A stretch of 64,000 nucleotides of DNA from Trema orientale (Eukaryota > Streptophyta > Magnoliopsida > Rosales > Cannabaceae): contig JXTC01000637.1 of NCBI GenBank assembly GCA_002914845.1, positions 77,836 through 141,835 of the forward strand. Direction: 5' to 3'. Of the stretch, positions 38,481-49,740 are shown in pieces; positions within the stretch are counted from its first letter, which is position 1, and every line of letters starts with the position of its first letter. The notes under the pieces are model-generated. The model was not told the origin of the DNA. It was given only the letters and a program-made list of their open reading frames with translations, and did no database searches. Both the position numbers and the translations under genes were made by a program.

Positions 38481-39133
38481 ATCTAGTCTCATTCAATAAT
38501 GTACTAAGAGACGGTAAAAAGGGGAATAAAAAATTAAGGAGCAAAATTGTACAAAAGACACACTCAAATACATATTAAAGGAAAAAAAAAAAGTACATGT
38601 AGAATAAACAGTACACCACTTATCATTTATTTAACAAATAAAAAATGAAAAACAAGAAAGAGAGGGAAAAAAACTGTCAAAAGGGATTTAGTAGAAAAAC
38701 AGAAAACATCCCTTATTAAAACAAGAAAAAAAAAAAGAAAGGAAAAAAAAACCGACAATAATTTAAGGTAGGACAAAATACCCTATAGCCATCCCACTTT
38801 TTTTTAGAGCGGACTTTTATACCAGAATGTTTGAAATTTCACTCTACTCACTTTGTCCCAATTCCCAAATATTATGTCACTTTTCCCCAACTAGCTGATG
38901 ATTGTCTTAAAAGAAGGCTCTTACCCATTAAATATTGAGATCCACTAAATAAAAAGAAAATGAGATAAAATCACTATATTTTCATATTTTGCATTGAAAT
39001 TTGGGAAAAAATTTTACATTTAAAGTTGAAAATAATGAGGAATTTTCAATTTGCTTGGCACGAATCCGAGAAGAAACTAAAAACTCTTTGCTTGACACGA
39101 ATTTTTTCGTAACATATCATCGTACCTACCGGT
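38481..39133. other. Unassigned AT-rich sequence left of the CACTA element
   Basis: Poly-A runs, no gene. The frame at 39001-39246 ends inside the transposon and has no family features. Confidence 0.45.
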
Positions 39134-40127
39134 TGTCACTACAACAAATAGGCAATAGAGCGAGGACACCTAAAGCGGCTACCATTGTCGCCGCTTTAGC
39201 TCGCACTAAAAGCGGCGACAAATCCACTAGTAGCGGTGACTACTAAACGTCGCCGCTTTAGATTTTTTTATTTTTTTTAATTTTATTTGAACTCTAAAGC
39301 GGCGACAATTCTTATTTTCTTAATTTTATTTAAACTCTAAAGCGGGGACAATTGTCGCCGCTTTAGATTTTCTTATTTTCTTAATTTTATTTAAACTCTA
39401 AAGTGGGGACAATTNTTCTTATTTTTTTAATTTTATTTAAATTTTAAAGCGGGGACAATTGTCGCCGCTTTAGATTTTCTTATTTTCTTAATTTTATTTA
39501 AACTCTAAAGCAGGGATAATTGTCGCCGCTTTTAATTTTCTTATTTTTTTTAATTTTATTTAATATCTAAAGCGGGGACAATTGTCGCCGCTTTAGATTT
39601 TCTTATTTTCTTAATTTTATTTAAACTCTAAAGCGGGGACAATTGTCGCCGCGTTAGATTTTCTTATTTTTTTAATTTTATTTAAACTCTAAAGCGGCGA
39701 CAATTATCGTCGCTTTAGAGTTTAAAAATATTTTATTATTTATTTTTTGTAATTATTTTTCATTTTAAAAATTTTGTTCCACTTAGAAAAGCTAAAACAG
39801 TGATAAATTGTCCTTACTTTAAATATTTTTTGAAAATTTTACAAATGCTAAATGAAAGATAAACAAATACACATAAAAAAAAACCTAAAAATGAAAACAA
39901 ACAAACAAAAATAGGCAAACATTGATTCGCAAACCCTACATGAAGGATGAGCTAAGGTTGGATAAGTTAGGGTATTAAAAATTGACAGGAAGAGAAAAGG
40001 AATAGAAAATATTTGTAGAAATTTAGTTAACATAAACCAAATTAATGTTCTTTATGATTAGAAGAAAAAAGTTGTGTGGGTATTTGATGATAAGTGGTGA
40101 CAACTAGTTTGGTTAAGGTAGTTGGTA

Positions 40128-40615
40128 TGTTACAATAGTAAGTTAGTTAGGAGTTAGTTAAGACTACAGCTTAATTACTCTAATTAATTCTTGATGATGT
40201 ATCAGCTAGGTCATTGATTTTAGGATTAAAGTGTGAGGCTTATATTTATATAATAGGTACTCTATTTTACTGTTGAAAACAGATGTAAAACAATATTGTT
40301 ATTGAGAATTGAAGTTATATCGCACATATTGTAACATAAGTGATTTCTTTGTTTTATATTGTAACATTGACTCTGTATTCTATGAGCTAAGAGATTCGTG
40401 ATTACACTACTGAAAGGCTAGAGAGTAGCTTTTAGTGAGAATCTTACTCCGTAATTTGAGAGTATATGAGGGTGTAATCTTCTTGGTTGATAGTAGATTC
40501 GAATAATAAAAAGTTCCCTACCTTGGATGTACAATTTTCACATTAAAAACTAGAACCAAGTAAACTCGTATTGATTTCTCTCTTGCTCTATTTTTTCTAC
40601 GCGTGTTCTTGGGTG
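40128..40615 (+). mobile_element. Probable solo LTR or LTR fragment nested in the CACTA element
   Basis: The segment interrupts the subterminal repeat array and differs from it in style. It starts near TGTTACAATAGTAAGTTAGT, has AGTTAGTTAGGAGTTAGTTA-like words, a TATA-like TATTTATATAATAG (about 40237-40255), and a T/C-rich end (TCTCTCTTGCTCTATT), all typical of Copia-type LTRs. Exact borders and a target duplication were not found, and 39790-40127 may belong to the same insertion. Confidence 0.4.
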
Positions 40616-41178
40616 AATGATTTCTTATTTTTTTAAAATTTTATTTAAGCTCTAAAGCTTTAGATTTTCTTATTTTCTTTTTTTTTTAATTTTATTTAAA
40701 CTCTAAAGCGGCGACAATTATCCTCGCTTTAGATTTTCTTATTTTTTTAATTTTATTAAATTATAAAGCGGGAACAATTGTCGCCGCTTTAGATTTTCTT
40801 ATTTTCTTAATTTTATTTAAACTCTAAAGTGGGGACAATTGTTGTCGTTTTAGATTTTTTTTTTTAATTTTATTTAAACTCTAAAGTGGCGACTAATAGT
40901 CGCCGCTTTAGCTCTCTTAATTGGAATAAAATTTTTAAATGAAAGTAATGATAAATAATAAATAATAAAATATTTTTAAACTCTAAAGCGGCGACTATAA
41001 ATTTTCGTGAAAATTTTGGCGGTCTAGTTGACCGCCAAAAATATATTCCCGAGGGAAAAAAACCTAACGTGGGGATATGTGATCTAAAGTGGCGATATTT
41101 GTCGCCGCTTTAAATGTTAAAATCTTTCAGATCTGCAGTTCCGCTTCATCTTCCCATTTCATTTTTTTTTCTAACTTT

Positions 41179-41330
41179 CACTCTCTCTCTCTCTCTCTCT
41201 CTCTCTTCCTCTCTCTCTCTCTCTCTCTCTCTCTCCGGCCGCCGCCTCCCCCTTCTCCTCCGCCTTTCGCCGCCGCCTTTTCTTCCCTCCACCATCGTCT
41301 TCTTCAGCTCTTCCTCTCGAAGGTTGGTTT
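41179..41330 (+). other. CT microsatellite and GC-rich leader-like segment inside the CACTA element
   Basis: A long (CT)n run (41179-41236) is followed by CCGGCCGCCGCC and a C/T-rich stretch ending CTCGAAG|GTTGGT, which looks like a donor site. This resembles the 5' leader and first exon border of a plant gene. It could be the element's own promoter/leader or a captured host leader. No protein frame can be supported, and the 92-codon frame across it is mostly Ser-Leu from the microsatellite. Confidence 0.4.
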
Positions 41331-42667
41331 TTATTATATATTTATTATTTATTTAATTAGTTTTTAGTTGAAAATTTAATTTTTATTTATTTGTTTGTAT
41401 TTTATGTTTGTATAATATATTTGGATAATTTATATTGGGTTTATACAAATAAGAGAGGTTAGCATATTTATTTTTGTTAGCTTTTAATGAATTTTGTAAT
41501 TGTTAATATATTGGTGAAAAAATGAATATGTTGGAAATTTATATTTTGTTGGATATTTGTGATTTGAGGAATGTGGATTATTAGATTTTGGTGTTTGTGA
41601 AGTTTTTGTGAATTTTGGTTTTTAGTTTAGGATTATATTATAGGATTTTTTGTTATTTAATAGAAAATATGTGTTAATTTTTGGTATATGTGAAATTTTA
41701 ATATGTGGCATATTGTAGAAAATTAACTTTGTAATTGTGTGGAATATTGTGAAAATTTGATTATAGATAATTTTGGATGAAAATTTAAATTGAAAAAGTT
41801 TGAGAAAAAAGTTTGTGATATTAGGAGTAAAAAGTTAGGAAAATTTAGAATAATTAGAAAAATTTTAATATTGTTAGTTTGTGAAATTAGGATTGAAAAA
41901 ATTATAATTATAATTATGATTATTTAGTGAAACTTTTTATGATAAATTTATTGTATATTTTTATAGTTTTGGAATTTTTAGATGATATTTTATATGTTTA
42001 TAATTATTCTTAATTATATTCAAAGTATATAAGCAAAATTAGTTTTAATATTGTATAAATACATAATAATTTTAAATGTAAAATAAGACCTATTTTAATT
42101 ATTATTATATATAAAAAATAAATTATTACTTTAGTTAATATTAGTGTCATTTAAAATATTACTTTATTTATTTTTATAGTAATAATTAATTTATTTTGTT
42201 TGTCTTAGTATAATTTTTATTTATTTAAATTTGAATTTTTTTATTCTTAAAAAATAAATATTTAAAAATAATTATTTTACATTAATATTTAAATTAATTA
42301 ATTATTAAAAAACAATTTAATTGATTATTTAAAAAAAATAAAAATTCACTCTAAAGCAACGACAATTTGTCGCCACTTTAAATCATTAATTTAATTAATT
42401 ATTTAATAAAAATAAAAATTCACTCTAAAGTCGCCGCTATTAGTATGCCAGATGGCATTTTTGTCGACTTTTTGGCGGGGACAACTATCGCCGCTATAAA
42501 TTATCTAATACGGGGACTACATGTGTCGCCGCTTTAGATATCTATACCAGCGAACTTATAGTGGCGACAATGTCGGCGACTCTAAAGCGGGGACATTGTC
42601 GCCACTTTAGATCTAAAGCGGCGACATTATGCTGTCGCCGCTCTATTCTTGTTTTGTTGTAGTGTGT

Positions 42668-43050
42668 CCCGACCTATTTGACATCTTTACATTGATCTAA
42701 TTCTAAATCAAAATAAAATATAAAAATACATGAACTCACAAGTTCCACATATCACCTCCCACTAATTTTTGACACATTGTCCCGTGGATTTTAATGAGCA
42801 AAAGATGATGGATACATGACACATCACAAATATGCAAATTCTACAAATTGCTTCTTCCGTAGGTCCGGTCCTATGTTTGGTAAAAATATAAAAAAACAAC
42901 CAAGGTGCTAGAACTCTATATGCTTCCTAAAACTTATCACGGCTTCTATATAAACTAATATGGTAAGGCACGCGTGTCCCACTAATAGTTGTAAAAACTT
43001 AGATAAAAAATTAAAAGTTGATATTAATGAATAATATATATATATATATA
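42668..43050. other. Unassigned AT-rich spacer
   Basis: No gene or repeat is recognised apart from a TA run at about 43032-43052. Confidence 0.4.
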
Positions 43051-43697
43051 TGGAGACCAATCCAGTAGGTATTTTTTTTTGAGTTTCTTACACTTAATAC
43101 CTATAAAAAATGAAAAGAATTACAAAAATACGGAAGTCACAGTTTTTTCCAGTTTTCGTACGGTTTTAATTAGGAAAATATCACTTTTTAAAAAATATTT
43201 AGAAAATTACCACTTTTAAAATAGTTACTGATTACCAGTTTCTAGAAACTGGTTATCAATTATATATCAGTTATAAATATCTTCGGTTACTAGTTACTAG
43301 TTTCTAGAAATTGGTTACTAGAAACTAGTTACTATTTTAAAAAATGATATTTTTATAAATATTTTTTAAAAAACGGTATTTTTCTAATAAAAACCGTACC
43401 ACACTGTGAAAAATACAAAAGTACCGTATTTTTCCAATTCTTTTCAAAAGTACCGTATTTTTTCTAATTTCTCCTTTTTTTTTTTTACCTATGCATAGGT
43501 ATCAATTGGGCCAATGAAAAAAATTTTTGCACATTTTTTTATATTAAAAAATAGGGGAGAGAAAAAGCATTAATGATGCACGTCTTTTCATACATTTCAT
43601 TTTAGCCATTAGATCATTGTTAGATGATGATCCAACGGCTAGAAAAAAAATACCTACACATAGGTAAAAAAAAAAAAATACCTACCGGATTGGCAAC
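43051..43697. mobile_element. MITE, 'CCAGTAGGTATTTTT' family, with a second MITE nested inside
   Basis: Outer ends ACCAATCCAGTAGGTATTTT and AAATACCTACCGGATTGGCA are inverted repeats. The inner body at 43487-43680 (GCATTAATGATGCACGTCTT, GATGATCCAACGGCTAG) matches the copy at 43966. Between about 43083 and 43485 lies a second element whose ends, AAAAGAATTACAAAAATACGG at left and CCGTATTTTTCCAATTCTTTT at right, are also inverted. Its centre is palindromic (TTACTAGTTTCTAGAAA and the complement). Confidence 0.65.
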
Positions 43698-43965
43698 CTA
43701 TATATATATATATATATAAGATATCGTAATTTAGGAAGTTCAATTGAAAATAAGGAATTTTTTCTAATTATTTTATAATTTACAAAAAGACAAAAGATAA
43801 TAAATTGTCTATATTGCCCTTACTTTATTAAATTTCAAAGAGGAAAAAAAAACAAAAAACAAAACAAAACAAAACCAAAGAGTATAAACGAAACAAAAAA
43901 AATATTGAAGTTCTGCCCAGTTACTTACTCTTATTATATATATAGATATAGATAAAATGGCACCA

Positions 43966-44197
43966 ATCTAGTAGATATTTTTTTTATCTATACATAGGTA
44001 TTGTTTTGGCCAATTAAAATTTATTATACACATTTTTTTATATTAAAAAATAAGAAAGAAATAGCATTAATGATGCACGTCTTTTCATGCATATTATTAT
44101 AGCCATTAGATCAGTATTAGATGATGATCCAACGACTAAAAAATAAATACTTATACATAAGATAAAAAAAAATATCTACTGGATTGGCAAGCTAGAT
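43966..44197. mobile_element. MITE, 'CCAGTAGGTATTTTT' family, intact-looking copy
   Basis: Ends ACCAATCTAGTAGATATTTT and AAATATCTACTGGATTGGCA form inverted repeats. The body carries GCATTAATGATGCACGTCTT and GATGATCCAACGACTAAAAA. This copy gives the basic length of about 230 bp and lacks the nested element of its neighbour. Confidence 0.65.
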
Positions 44198-44220
44198 AAA
44201 AATATGTAAGTATTTGGTAT

Positions 44221-44324
44221 GGTATGAAGAGAGGAGAAAGCTCATGAGTCATGTGCAATGTGCGTGTTTGTTGGTATGAAGAGAGGAGAAAGCTCATGAG
44301 TCATGTGCAATGTGCGTGTTTGTT
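44221..44324. repeat. Perfect 52-bp tandem duplication
   Basis: Two identical 52-bp units start GGTATGAAGAGAGGAGAAAG at 44221 and 44273. Their identity indicates a recent duplication. Confidence 0.9.
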
Positions 44325-44994
44325 AGTCATGCTTTGCTCATGAGATAGCAATATCTCTCAAGAGCATAAGGGATGACCAATTTTAAACTCCTTTATTTTT
44401 TTTAAAGAGAAAAGAGCAATTGATATGAGACAGAAAAAGCCGAATTCCTAATTTCTGTTATTGTTGTTTATTCGGTTTTTTTCTTAATTTATCCAACATA
44501 TATAAATCTAATCTCGTTTATTCTCTTTTTTTTTCTTTATTTTTATTCCATCAATATCAATTGCCATTCATTTGCTTCCCTAATTTACTTTATAAGTATT
44601 GCTAAGAACACAAAATTCACACACAAAGTAATAACAATGGTGTGGCATACTTTTTAATCGTTCATGTTTTTGAGCCCATGTTTTTTTCAAAGAGGAAGCA
44701 CAAAATTTATGCACATAATTGGACAAAAATGCATAGCACATCAGTGTATAATTTTTATGTCCCTATCTTTAATATCATTTTATTAGAGTGCCAATATTAA
44801 ATGGCGGCTGCATGACCAATTAATATATTGCTGACTACTTTCGGTTGGCACGTTTCAAATTGTATATAATCTATAATCAAGTACAATCCACTTACAATAT
44901 TGACTAAAACTTTTAGCGTGTACATCTTACATATATATATATATATATATTATACACACATATTTGACGTGTAAATCGTCCTTATATACATTTA
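44325..44994. other. Unassigned AT-rich sequence
   Basis: No gene is recognised. The words GATATGACAGAAAAA and ATAAATCTAATCTC occur at about 44420-44520 and again at 45190-45300, so it contains part of an older local duplication. Confidence 0.4.
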
Positions 44995-45166
44995 GGGGAT
45001 GGCTATGGTAGGGGCGTTCCTACGTAGGGTCATGCCTTAATTATCGTTGGATAGGAATCTGTGGAGAATAACGGGAGTCTGTGAAGAATCTATTTATATA
45101 CAGATTCCCATCCAACGGTGAATAGACAGGGCCGTACGTAGGGGCGCCCCTACTGTAGACGCGTCC
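44995..45166 (+). mobile_element. 172-bp Mutator-like MITE, copy A
   Basis: Starts GGGGATGGCTATGGTAGGGG and ends CGCCCCTACTGTAGACGCGT plus CC, so the ends are imperfect inverted repeats with TAGGGGCG cores. It is inverted relative to copy B at 50163-50334 and has the same length. Flanks ATACATTTA and ATTTATTTA match at 7 of 9 positions, fitting an aged 9-bp duplication. Confidence 0.75.
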
Positions 45167-45555
45167 ATTTATTTATTATATTTAGAGCGATTGATATGAC
45201 AGAAAAAAAAAAAAACATAACATGAGTTGCTAATTTCTGTTTTTCTTATTTATCTTTTTTTTTTTTTTAAATTTGTCCAATGAATATAAATCTAATCTCA
45301 GGTTCATATTCTTAGTCTTTTCTTTTTATTCCATCAATTTCTGTTGCCCACTTCATTTCTTTTCTCAATATAATTTATTTGAATCTCCATATTAAATTGA
45401 TGCATGACGTATTGCTGATCACTTTCAGATATACGGAAGACGAGTTCGTAATTTTTCCCTTACTTTATCTCTTGGTATGAATTTGTCTCATCTTCTTATT
45501 TTTGACTTTGTACTCAATTATTTTCTAAATGGTAAAATTATTTCTACTTTGTCTC

Positions 45556-46325
45556 ACAATATTAATACCGTTAGAAGACCGTCAACGAGTGAACACAAAG
45601 TGTTTATAATGTTAGAAGACCATCAATAATTGGAAGGTAAATATCTTTTTTTATTGTTTTGTGACTTATAGAATTTGATGTATGTGTTGCATATGTAGTT
45701 TCAATGCCACAAAATTTCAAAACTGCAAATAGACTTTGGTTAAACGACGTTGGCGTTGTTTATGTTTAACACAAGTTAGAGTACCAACTTCTATATATAC
45801 TAGTGACTTTAAATGTGAGCTGTAATGGAAGTTGGCTAAATAACAAGCTTTAAAAGGTCACCCACCGAGGATAGCTCAATGCGTAGGATAAGAATTTAGT
45901 ATTGGGTCGAGAGTTCGACTTCTAAGTATTTCAATTTTTGCCCCACAATACTAACGCCGCTAGAAGACCATCAACAAATAAGTACTAAATGGTATTTTTA
46001 ATGTTAGAAGACTACCAATAATTGGAAGGTAAATATTTTTTGTTGTTTTGTAACTTATAGAATTTGATGTATGTGTTGCATATATATAGTTTCAATATCA
46101 CAAAATTGCAAAATTGTAAATAGACTTTGGTTAAACGACATTGGCGTTGTTTATGTTTAACATCAGTTCGAGTACCAACTTATACTAGTGACTTTAAATG
46201 TCAGCCGTAATAGAAGTTGGCGAAATAACCAGTTTTAAAAGTCGCCCACTGGAGCTAGCTCAATGAGTGTGGTAGGAATTGTGTATTAAGTCGAGATTTT
46301 GACTCGCAAGATTTATGAGTTATTT
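45556..46325 (+). repeat. Tandem duplication of about 390 bp with tRNA-like SINE heads
   Basis: Two units (about 45556-45945 and 45946-46325) share long words such as TTAGAAGACCATCAA, GACTTTGGTTAAACGAC and GCGTTGTTTATGTTTAACA. Each holds a tRNA-like segment: 45867-45925 with A-box-like ATAGCTCAATGCGTAGG and B-box-like GGTCGAGAGTTCGACTT, and 46252-46310 with TAGCTCAATGAGTGTGG. These look like the Pol III promoter parts of plant SINEs rather than real tRNA genes, since no cloverleaf is intact. Confidence 0.6.
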
Positions 46326-47004
46326 TCTTTTCTTTGTGATAAGTGGAGATCATTAGTTAAATCTCATTTTTTTAAAAAAAAAAAAAACCTGTCTTAAAAA
46401 TACTTTTAACCAATTTTTTTTTTTAAAAAAAAGTCCATATATGCCAATCTCATATTTTAGATTTACTTCAAATAGATTATAAAAATGAAATATATTACAT
46501 TAATGATATTTTGAAAGGAGTACACTGCAATATAGAAGGAAGAATAAGAAATCTTCTTAGTTACCATTTAAACAAAATATATAACATCTTTTTTAAGGCA
46601 AAAAACAAATTTATTATTAAAATAAATCAATTGCCATGAGAATACTATTAGAAATTTTACCATTACTAAAAAAAAAAAAAAAAAAAAAATCCTCCATAGA
46701 CCAATCAAATATATGTCACTACGCTAGCAAATTTGAAATTAATCAGCACTCAAGAACCAAATTCACTAGTGGGTTCTCCTATAGGTTATAAGCATGAAGT
46801 TAAAAGTCATTTCTTGTAGCCAGGGATGGAGGTAGTATAGGACCACTGGACTAGTGGGGGAAATTTAATTTTTTTATGTATATATATATTTTCAAACTTA
46901 ATTTTGAGTTTTTCCATGATTTTGTAATAAAATTTTCTCTTAAACCCCTCTCATTTATAAAAGAGACCATTTATCCTCCTCTATATTTCATCTAGCCGAA
47001 AAAA
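46326..47004. other. Unassigned AT-rich sequence
   Basis: Poly-A/T runs (for example 46668-46690). No gene is seen. Confidence 0.4.
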
Positions 47005-47545
47005 TCAGCGTTGCCCCGCATGGAGATTGAAGATGGGATTTTCCTTTCTCCTCCTCTAGCCTCCTCTCCTTAATTACTGTATTCTTCTTTTTCCTCCATG
47101 CTTCTTTTTGCTTTTTCCTTTTTTTTTTTCAGTTTTAATAAATTCATATACAAATCTGGCTTATAGTACCAGTTTTTGTGTAGATTTTAGTCCGGTCTAC
47201 CTCTTAAATTTGAGAAATCTTCTCAGATCTAGATCTGTTTAGTAGCTAGTTTTTGTTTTTTTTTTTTTTCTTTTCTATGGGTATAGATCTCAATTAGTAT
47301 TGGCCTCATATAGTTTACCCCACTAAGAACGAAGCTATAAGTGAGTGTTGAAGGCAATAGATTGCTGGTAGTCTTTATTATCTATTTCTCTTGGAGAATC
47401 ATGGTAACTGACATATTTGTTCTTAGTTGTGTTTGTGATTCATTTTTTATCTCATTTTTCTAAGGAGTTTGATTTATAATCCATATGCTATATTGTAATT
47501 TGAAGCTTTTTGTTTCGATTAATGATATTCTTTCGAGGAGCCGAA
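47005..47545 (+). repeat. Dispersed repeat of unknown class, copy 1
   Basis: Matches 62180-62705 in order and orientation. Shared words include AGATCTGTTTAG, AGCTAGTTTTTGTTTT or GTTAGTTTTTGTTTT, GATCTCAATT, AATAGATTGC and the common end TTAATGATATTCTTTCGAGG. A pyrimidine-rich first part and T-rich middle suggest a retroelement untranslated end, but no coding part or poly-A tail is attached. Confidence 0.6.
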
Positions 47546-48357
47546 TAAATATGAGACTATTTTCTTTTAATGAAAACTATAAAATCCAAAATTGCTCTCG
47601 AACCCACCCAGTAAGAACTTAACTCTGGTGACCAAGGTCGAATACAATTGAAAAAAAAGGAAGTAGAAAAAACATTATCCGTCTGAAACATTCGACTATT
47701 TTAGACCATGGTCGAAAAAATCAGATCTAAGGTCAAAATACGGCCGAAAAACCAATATCTGAGCAAAGAAATTAATTTGAAGCAAGAGAATATCACAAAG
47801 AAGAGCAACAAACTTGCCATCAAATCATTCTTAACCGGGTCAGATATAAGTGGATCCAAGTAGCAAAAAGTCACCAATAATGATGTAGTTGACAATGGTG
47901 ATGGTGATTACTTATGTCCTCTAATAAAGATTCATTGAGGAGGTTAGTTAAGAAGTTTGAGTGTCAATGATTCAGAAAAATGACAATTTTGGCTTTTTGA
48001 TTAGGATATTTAATTAAATTTAGTTAGGTGAAATTAGTGTTTTTGATAAGATTATTGAAAGAGGTCTAGTTAGCACTGAGAGGATATCAGCTGTCCCATT
48101 AATCATGGGTATAAAATTCTCATTTAGCAATCCAAGCTGATATTTTGTTCTTTCTGAAAACATAAAGATAAATCAAGCATTTCACCAAAATTAGGAAGAT
48201 ATTTGTATAATTAATTTCAGTTTTTTTAAAGCAAACTTAGTAACATTTTGTTTCGTAAAAAATATAATATACGAAAATAAATATATAACTCAGACTTTAT
48301 GTGATGACACATTGATTAGTAGAATATCCATTAGAATGTTGATGATCAATTTTGTCA
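47546..48357. other. Region downstream of the ammonium transporter
   Basis: AT-rich. It includes the presumed 3' untranslated region of the transporter. No other gene is seen. Confidence 0.45.
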
Positions 48358-49740
48358 TTATTGTTCGTCCTGTATACGGGTGTAATATCCATGAAACTGA
48401 ATATGGATCTGTTTCGATTGAATGTTGTCACAACTTTCAAGGCTAGGGATATCAATACTTGTGATTTCTTCGTCATCAGTAGAGATCCTCAGGATTCTAA
48501 GCTTGTGTAGGATGTAGAAAAGTGGCCCCATCGTCATGGTAACCCAACCCACAATCACCAAAATCTCGACCACTTGAGCTCCAAGCAGACCCCAGCCTCC
48601 ACCCACTAAGAGACCAAAAGGTCTACCATCACTTTCACGGTAATTTCTATAGACTCGGATGACGAATTCTTTCTTGGCAAACAACCCTGTGAATATCAAG
48701 CCCCAAACACCACACCCGCCGTGTAATTGAGCTGCACCGAATGACTCGTCAAACTGGAGTTTCCGGGCCAAGATACTGAGCATAATAAGGATGCACGCTG
48801 CAAAGAATCCGCAAACAACTGCAGCCCATGGCTCCACCACAAAGCAACCTGATGAGATCGCCACAAACCCACCAAGAAGTCCGTTACAAGCATCCAAGTC
48901 ATCCCAGTACTGGCCCCCTAGAAACCTTCTGCCGAAAAGGGTAACGATTCCGGCGGTTGAGGCGGCTAGCGTAGCATTCGCAGCAGCCCGGCTCCATAGA
49001 ATCCAACTACCATGGTTTGTTGTGCCTGGATAGAATTCATGAAACACAGTCTCAAATAAGTCCGGGTTGAATCCAAACCACCCCAACGACAACAAGGATA
49101 GGCCTAGAACGACCATCGTGGCTCTATGACTGGTCACGGCGGGCATGGCCTTTGCGGAAGTACTAAGGCGGCTCGTTAATTTTGGGTCTACTACCATCAA
49201 GGAGCCCAAAAACCCTGCCACGCCACCCACCAAATGCACCACACCACTACCAGCAAAATCAATTGCACCCGAACCAAAGAGCAACTGAGTTGAACCACTC
49301 GGACTGAGCCAACCGTGGGACGACCAAGCCCAGTGAGCCACAACCGGGTACACAAACCCGGTGAGAAAGAAGGAGAATATGAGGTGAGCTTTGAACCGGG
49401 TTGTCTCCGCGGGCACCGAACCGCTGGCTATTCCGGCGGTGGCTACGGCAAAAGCCCACTGGAAAAGAAAGAAGCTCGTGAGGTATAAGTCGTCAGTAAT
49501 AATAGGAGAGAAGATGTTCATGCTGCCGAATGCAAAAGTGAAACCGAAGAGGTAAAATGAGAGGCTTCCAGCAACGGCTACGACGTTGGCGAGGATTATG
49601 CTGTTGGCTCCGACTGAGTTGGCGGAGCTCATGAGCTGCACTAGGAAGAGCAAGTAGGCAGAGAAGAGGAGGTACGCTGTGTTGATCATGGAGAAATCTT
49701 TTGAGCTACTTAACTTCTCCCATATCGAGACAAGCGCCAT
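48358..49740 (-). CDS. AMT1-type ammonium transporter (single exon, 460 residues)
   Basis: One uninterrupted frame, as usual for plant AMT1 genes. Landmarks: FLFQWAFAVATAGIASGS, the signature IDFAGSGVVHLVGGVAGFLG with the first pore His, WFGFNPDLF, CNGLLGGFVAISSGC, AAQLHGGCGVWGLIFTGLF with the second pore His, and GWVTMTMGPLFYILHKLRIL. Eleven membrane helices are expected; it would move ammonium across the plasma membrane. Oddities: the N-terminus is short and begins close to helix 1. The helix-1/2 block that in AMT1 proteins reads GSVRAKNTMNIMLTNV is here NSVGANSIILANVV. In the cytosolic tail the regulatory Thr (T460 in Arabidopsis AMT1;1) aligns with Pro in TSIDIPSLES, and the tail is short. 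The coding region is far richer in G+C than its surroundings. Function as a transporter is likely but substrate and regulation may differ. Confidence 0.93.
   Translation of the reverse strand: MALVSIWEKLSSSKDFSMINTAYLLFSAYLLFLVQLMSSANSVGANSIILANVVAVAGSLSFYLFGFTFAFGSMNIFSPIITDDLYLTSFFLFQWAFAVATAGIASGSVPAETTRFKAHLIFSFFLTGFVYPVVAHWAWSSHGWLSPSGSTQLLFGSGAIDFAGSGVVHLVGGVAGFLGSLMVVDPKLTSRLSTSAKAMPAVTSHRATMVVLGLSLLSLGWFGFNPDLFETVFHEFYPGTTNHGSWILWSRAAANATLAASTAGIVTLFGRRFLGGQYWDDLDACNGLLGGFVAISSGCFVVEPWAAVVCGFFAACILIMLSILARKLQFDESFGAAQLHGGCGVWGLIFTGLFAKKEFVIRVYRNYRESDGRPFGLLVGGGWGLLGAQVVEILVIVGWVTMTMGPLFYILHKLRILRISTDDEEITSIDIPSLESCDNIQSKQIHIQFHGYYTRIQDEQ

Larger units (their letters stand above)
39137..42664. 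mobile_element. 3.5-kb non-autonomous CACTA (En/Spm) transposon
   Basis: Left end CACTACAACAAATAGGCAAT and right end (complement) CACTACAACAAAACAAGAAT are followed on both sides by ATAGAGCG. TGT flanks both ends (39134-39136 and 42665-42667), an exact 3-bp target duplication as expected for CACTA elements. Large subterminal arrays (about 39160-39725, 40640-41110 and 42345-42655) repeat the palindromic unit AAAGCGGGGACAATTGTCGC followed by CGCTTTAG and AT-rich spacer, the kind of sites bound by CACTA TNPA-type proteins. No transposase frame is present. The interior holds an LTR-like insertion and a CT-rich leader-like segment. An N lies near 39415. Confidence 0.9.

Noticed and set aside
39160-39725. 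Repeated GTCGCCGCTTTAG units resembling a CRISPR-like array
   Set aside because: Units are palindromic, spacers are not unique, and they lie just inside CACTA termini with a target duplication in a plant genome; they are subterminal transposon repeats.
41089-41367. Ser-Leu-rich frames around the CT microsatellite
   Set aside because: Produced by (CT)n translation inside a transposon; not credible proteins.
45867-45925. Possible tRNA gene
   Set aside because: A- and B-box-like words are present but no cloverleaf with paired acceptor stem can be drawn; better explained as a SINE head.
48791-49033. Frames overlapping the ammonium transporter on both strands
   Set aside because: Shadows of the G+C-rich transporter coding exon.
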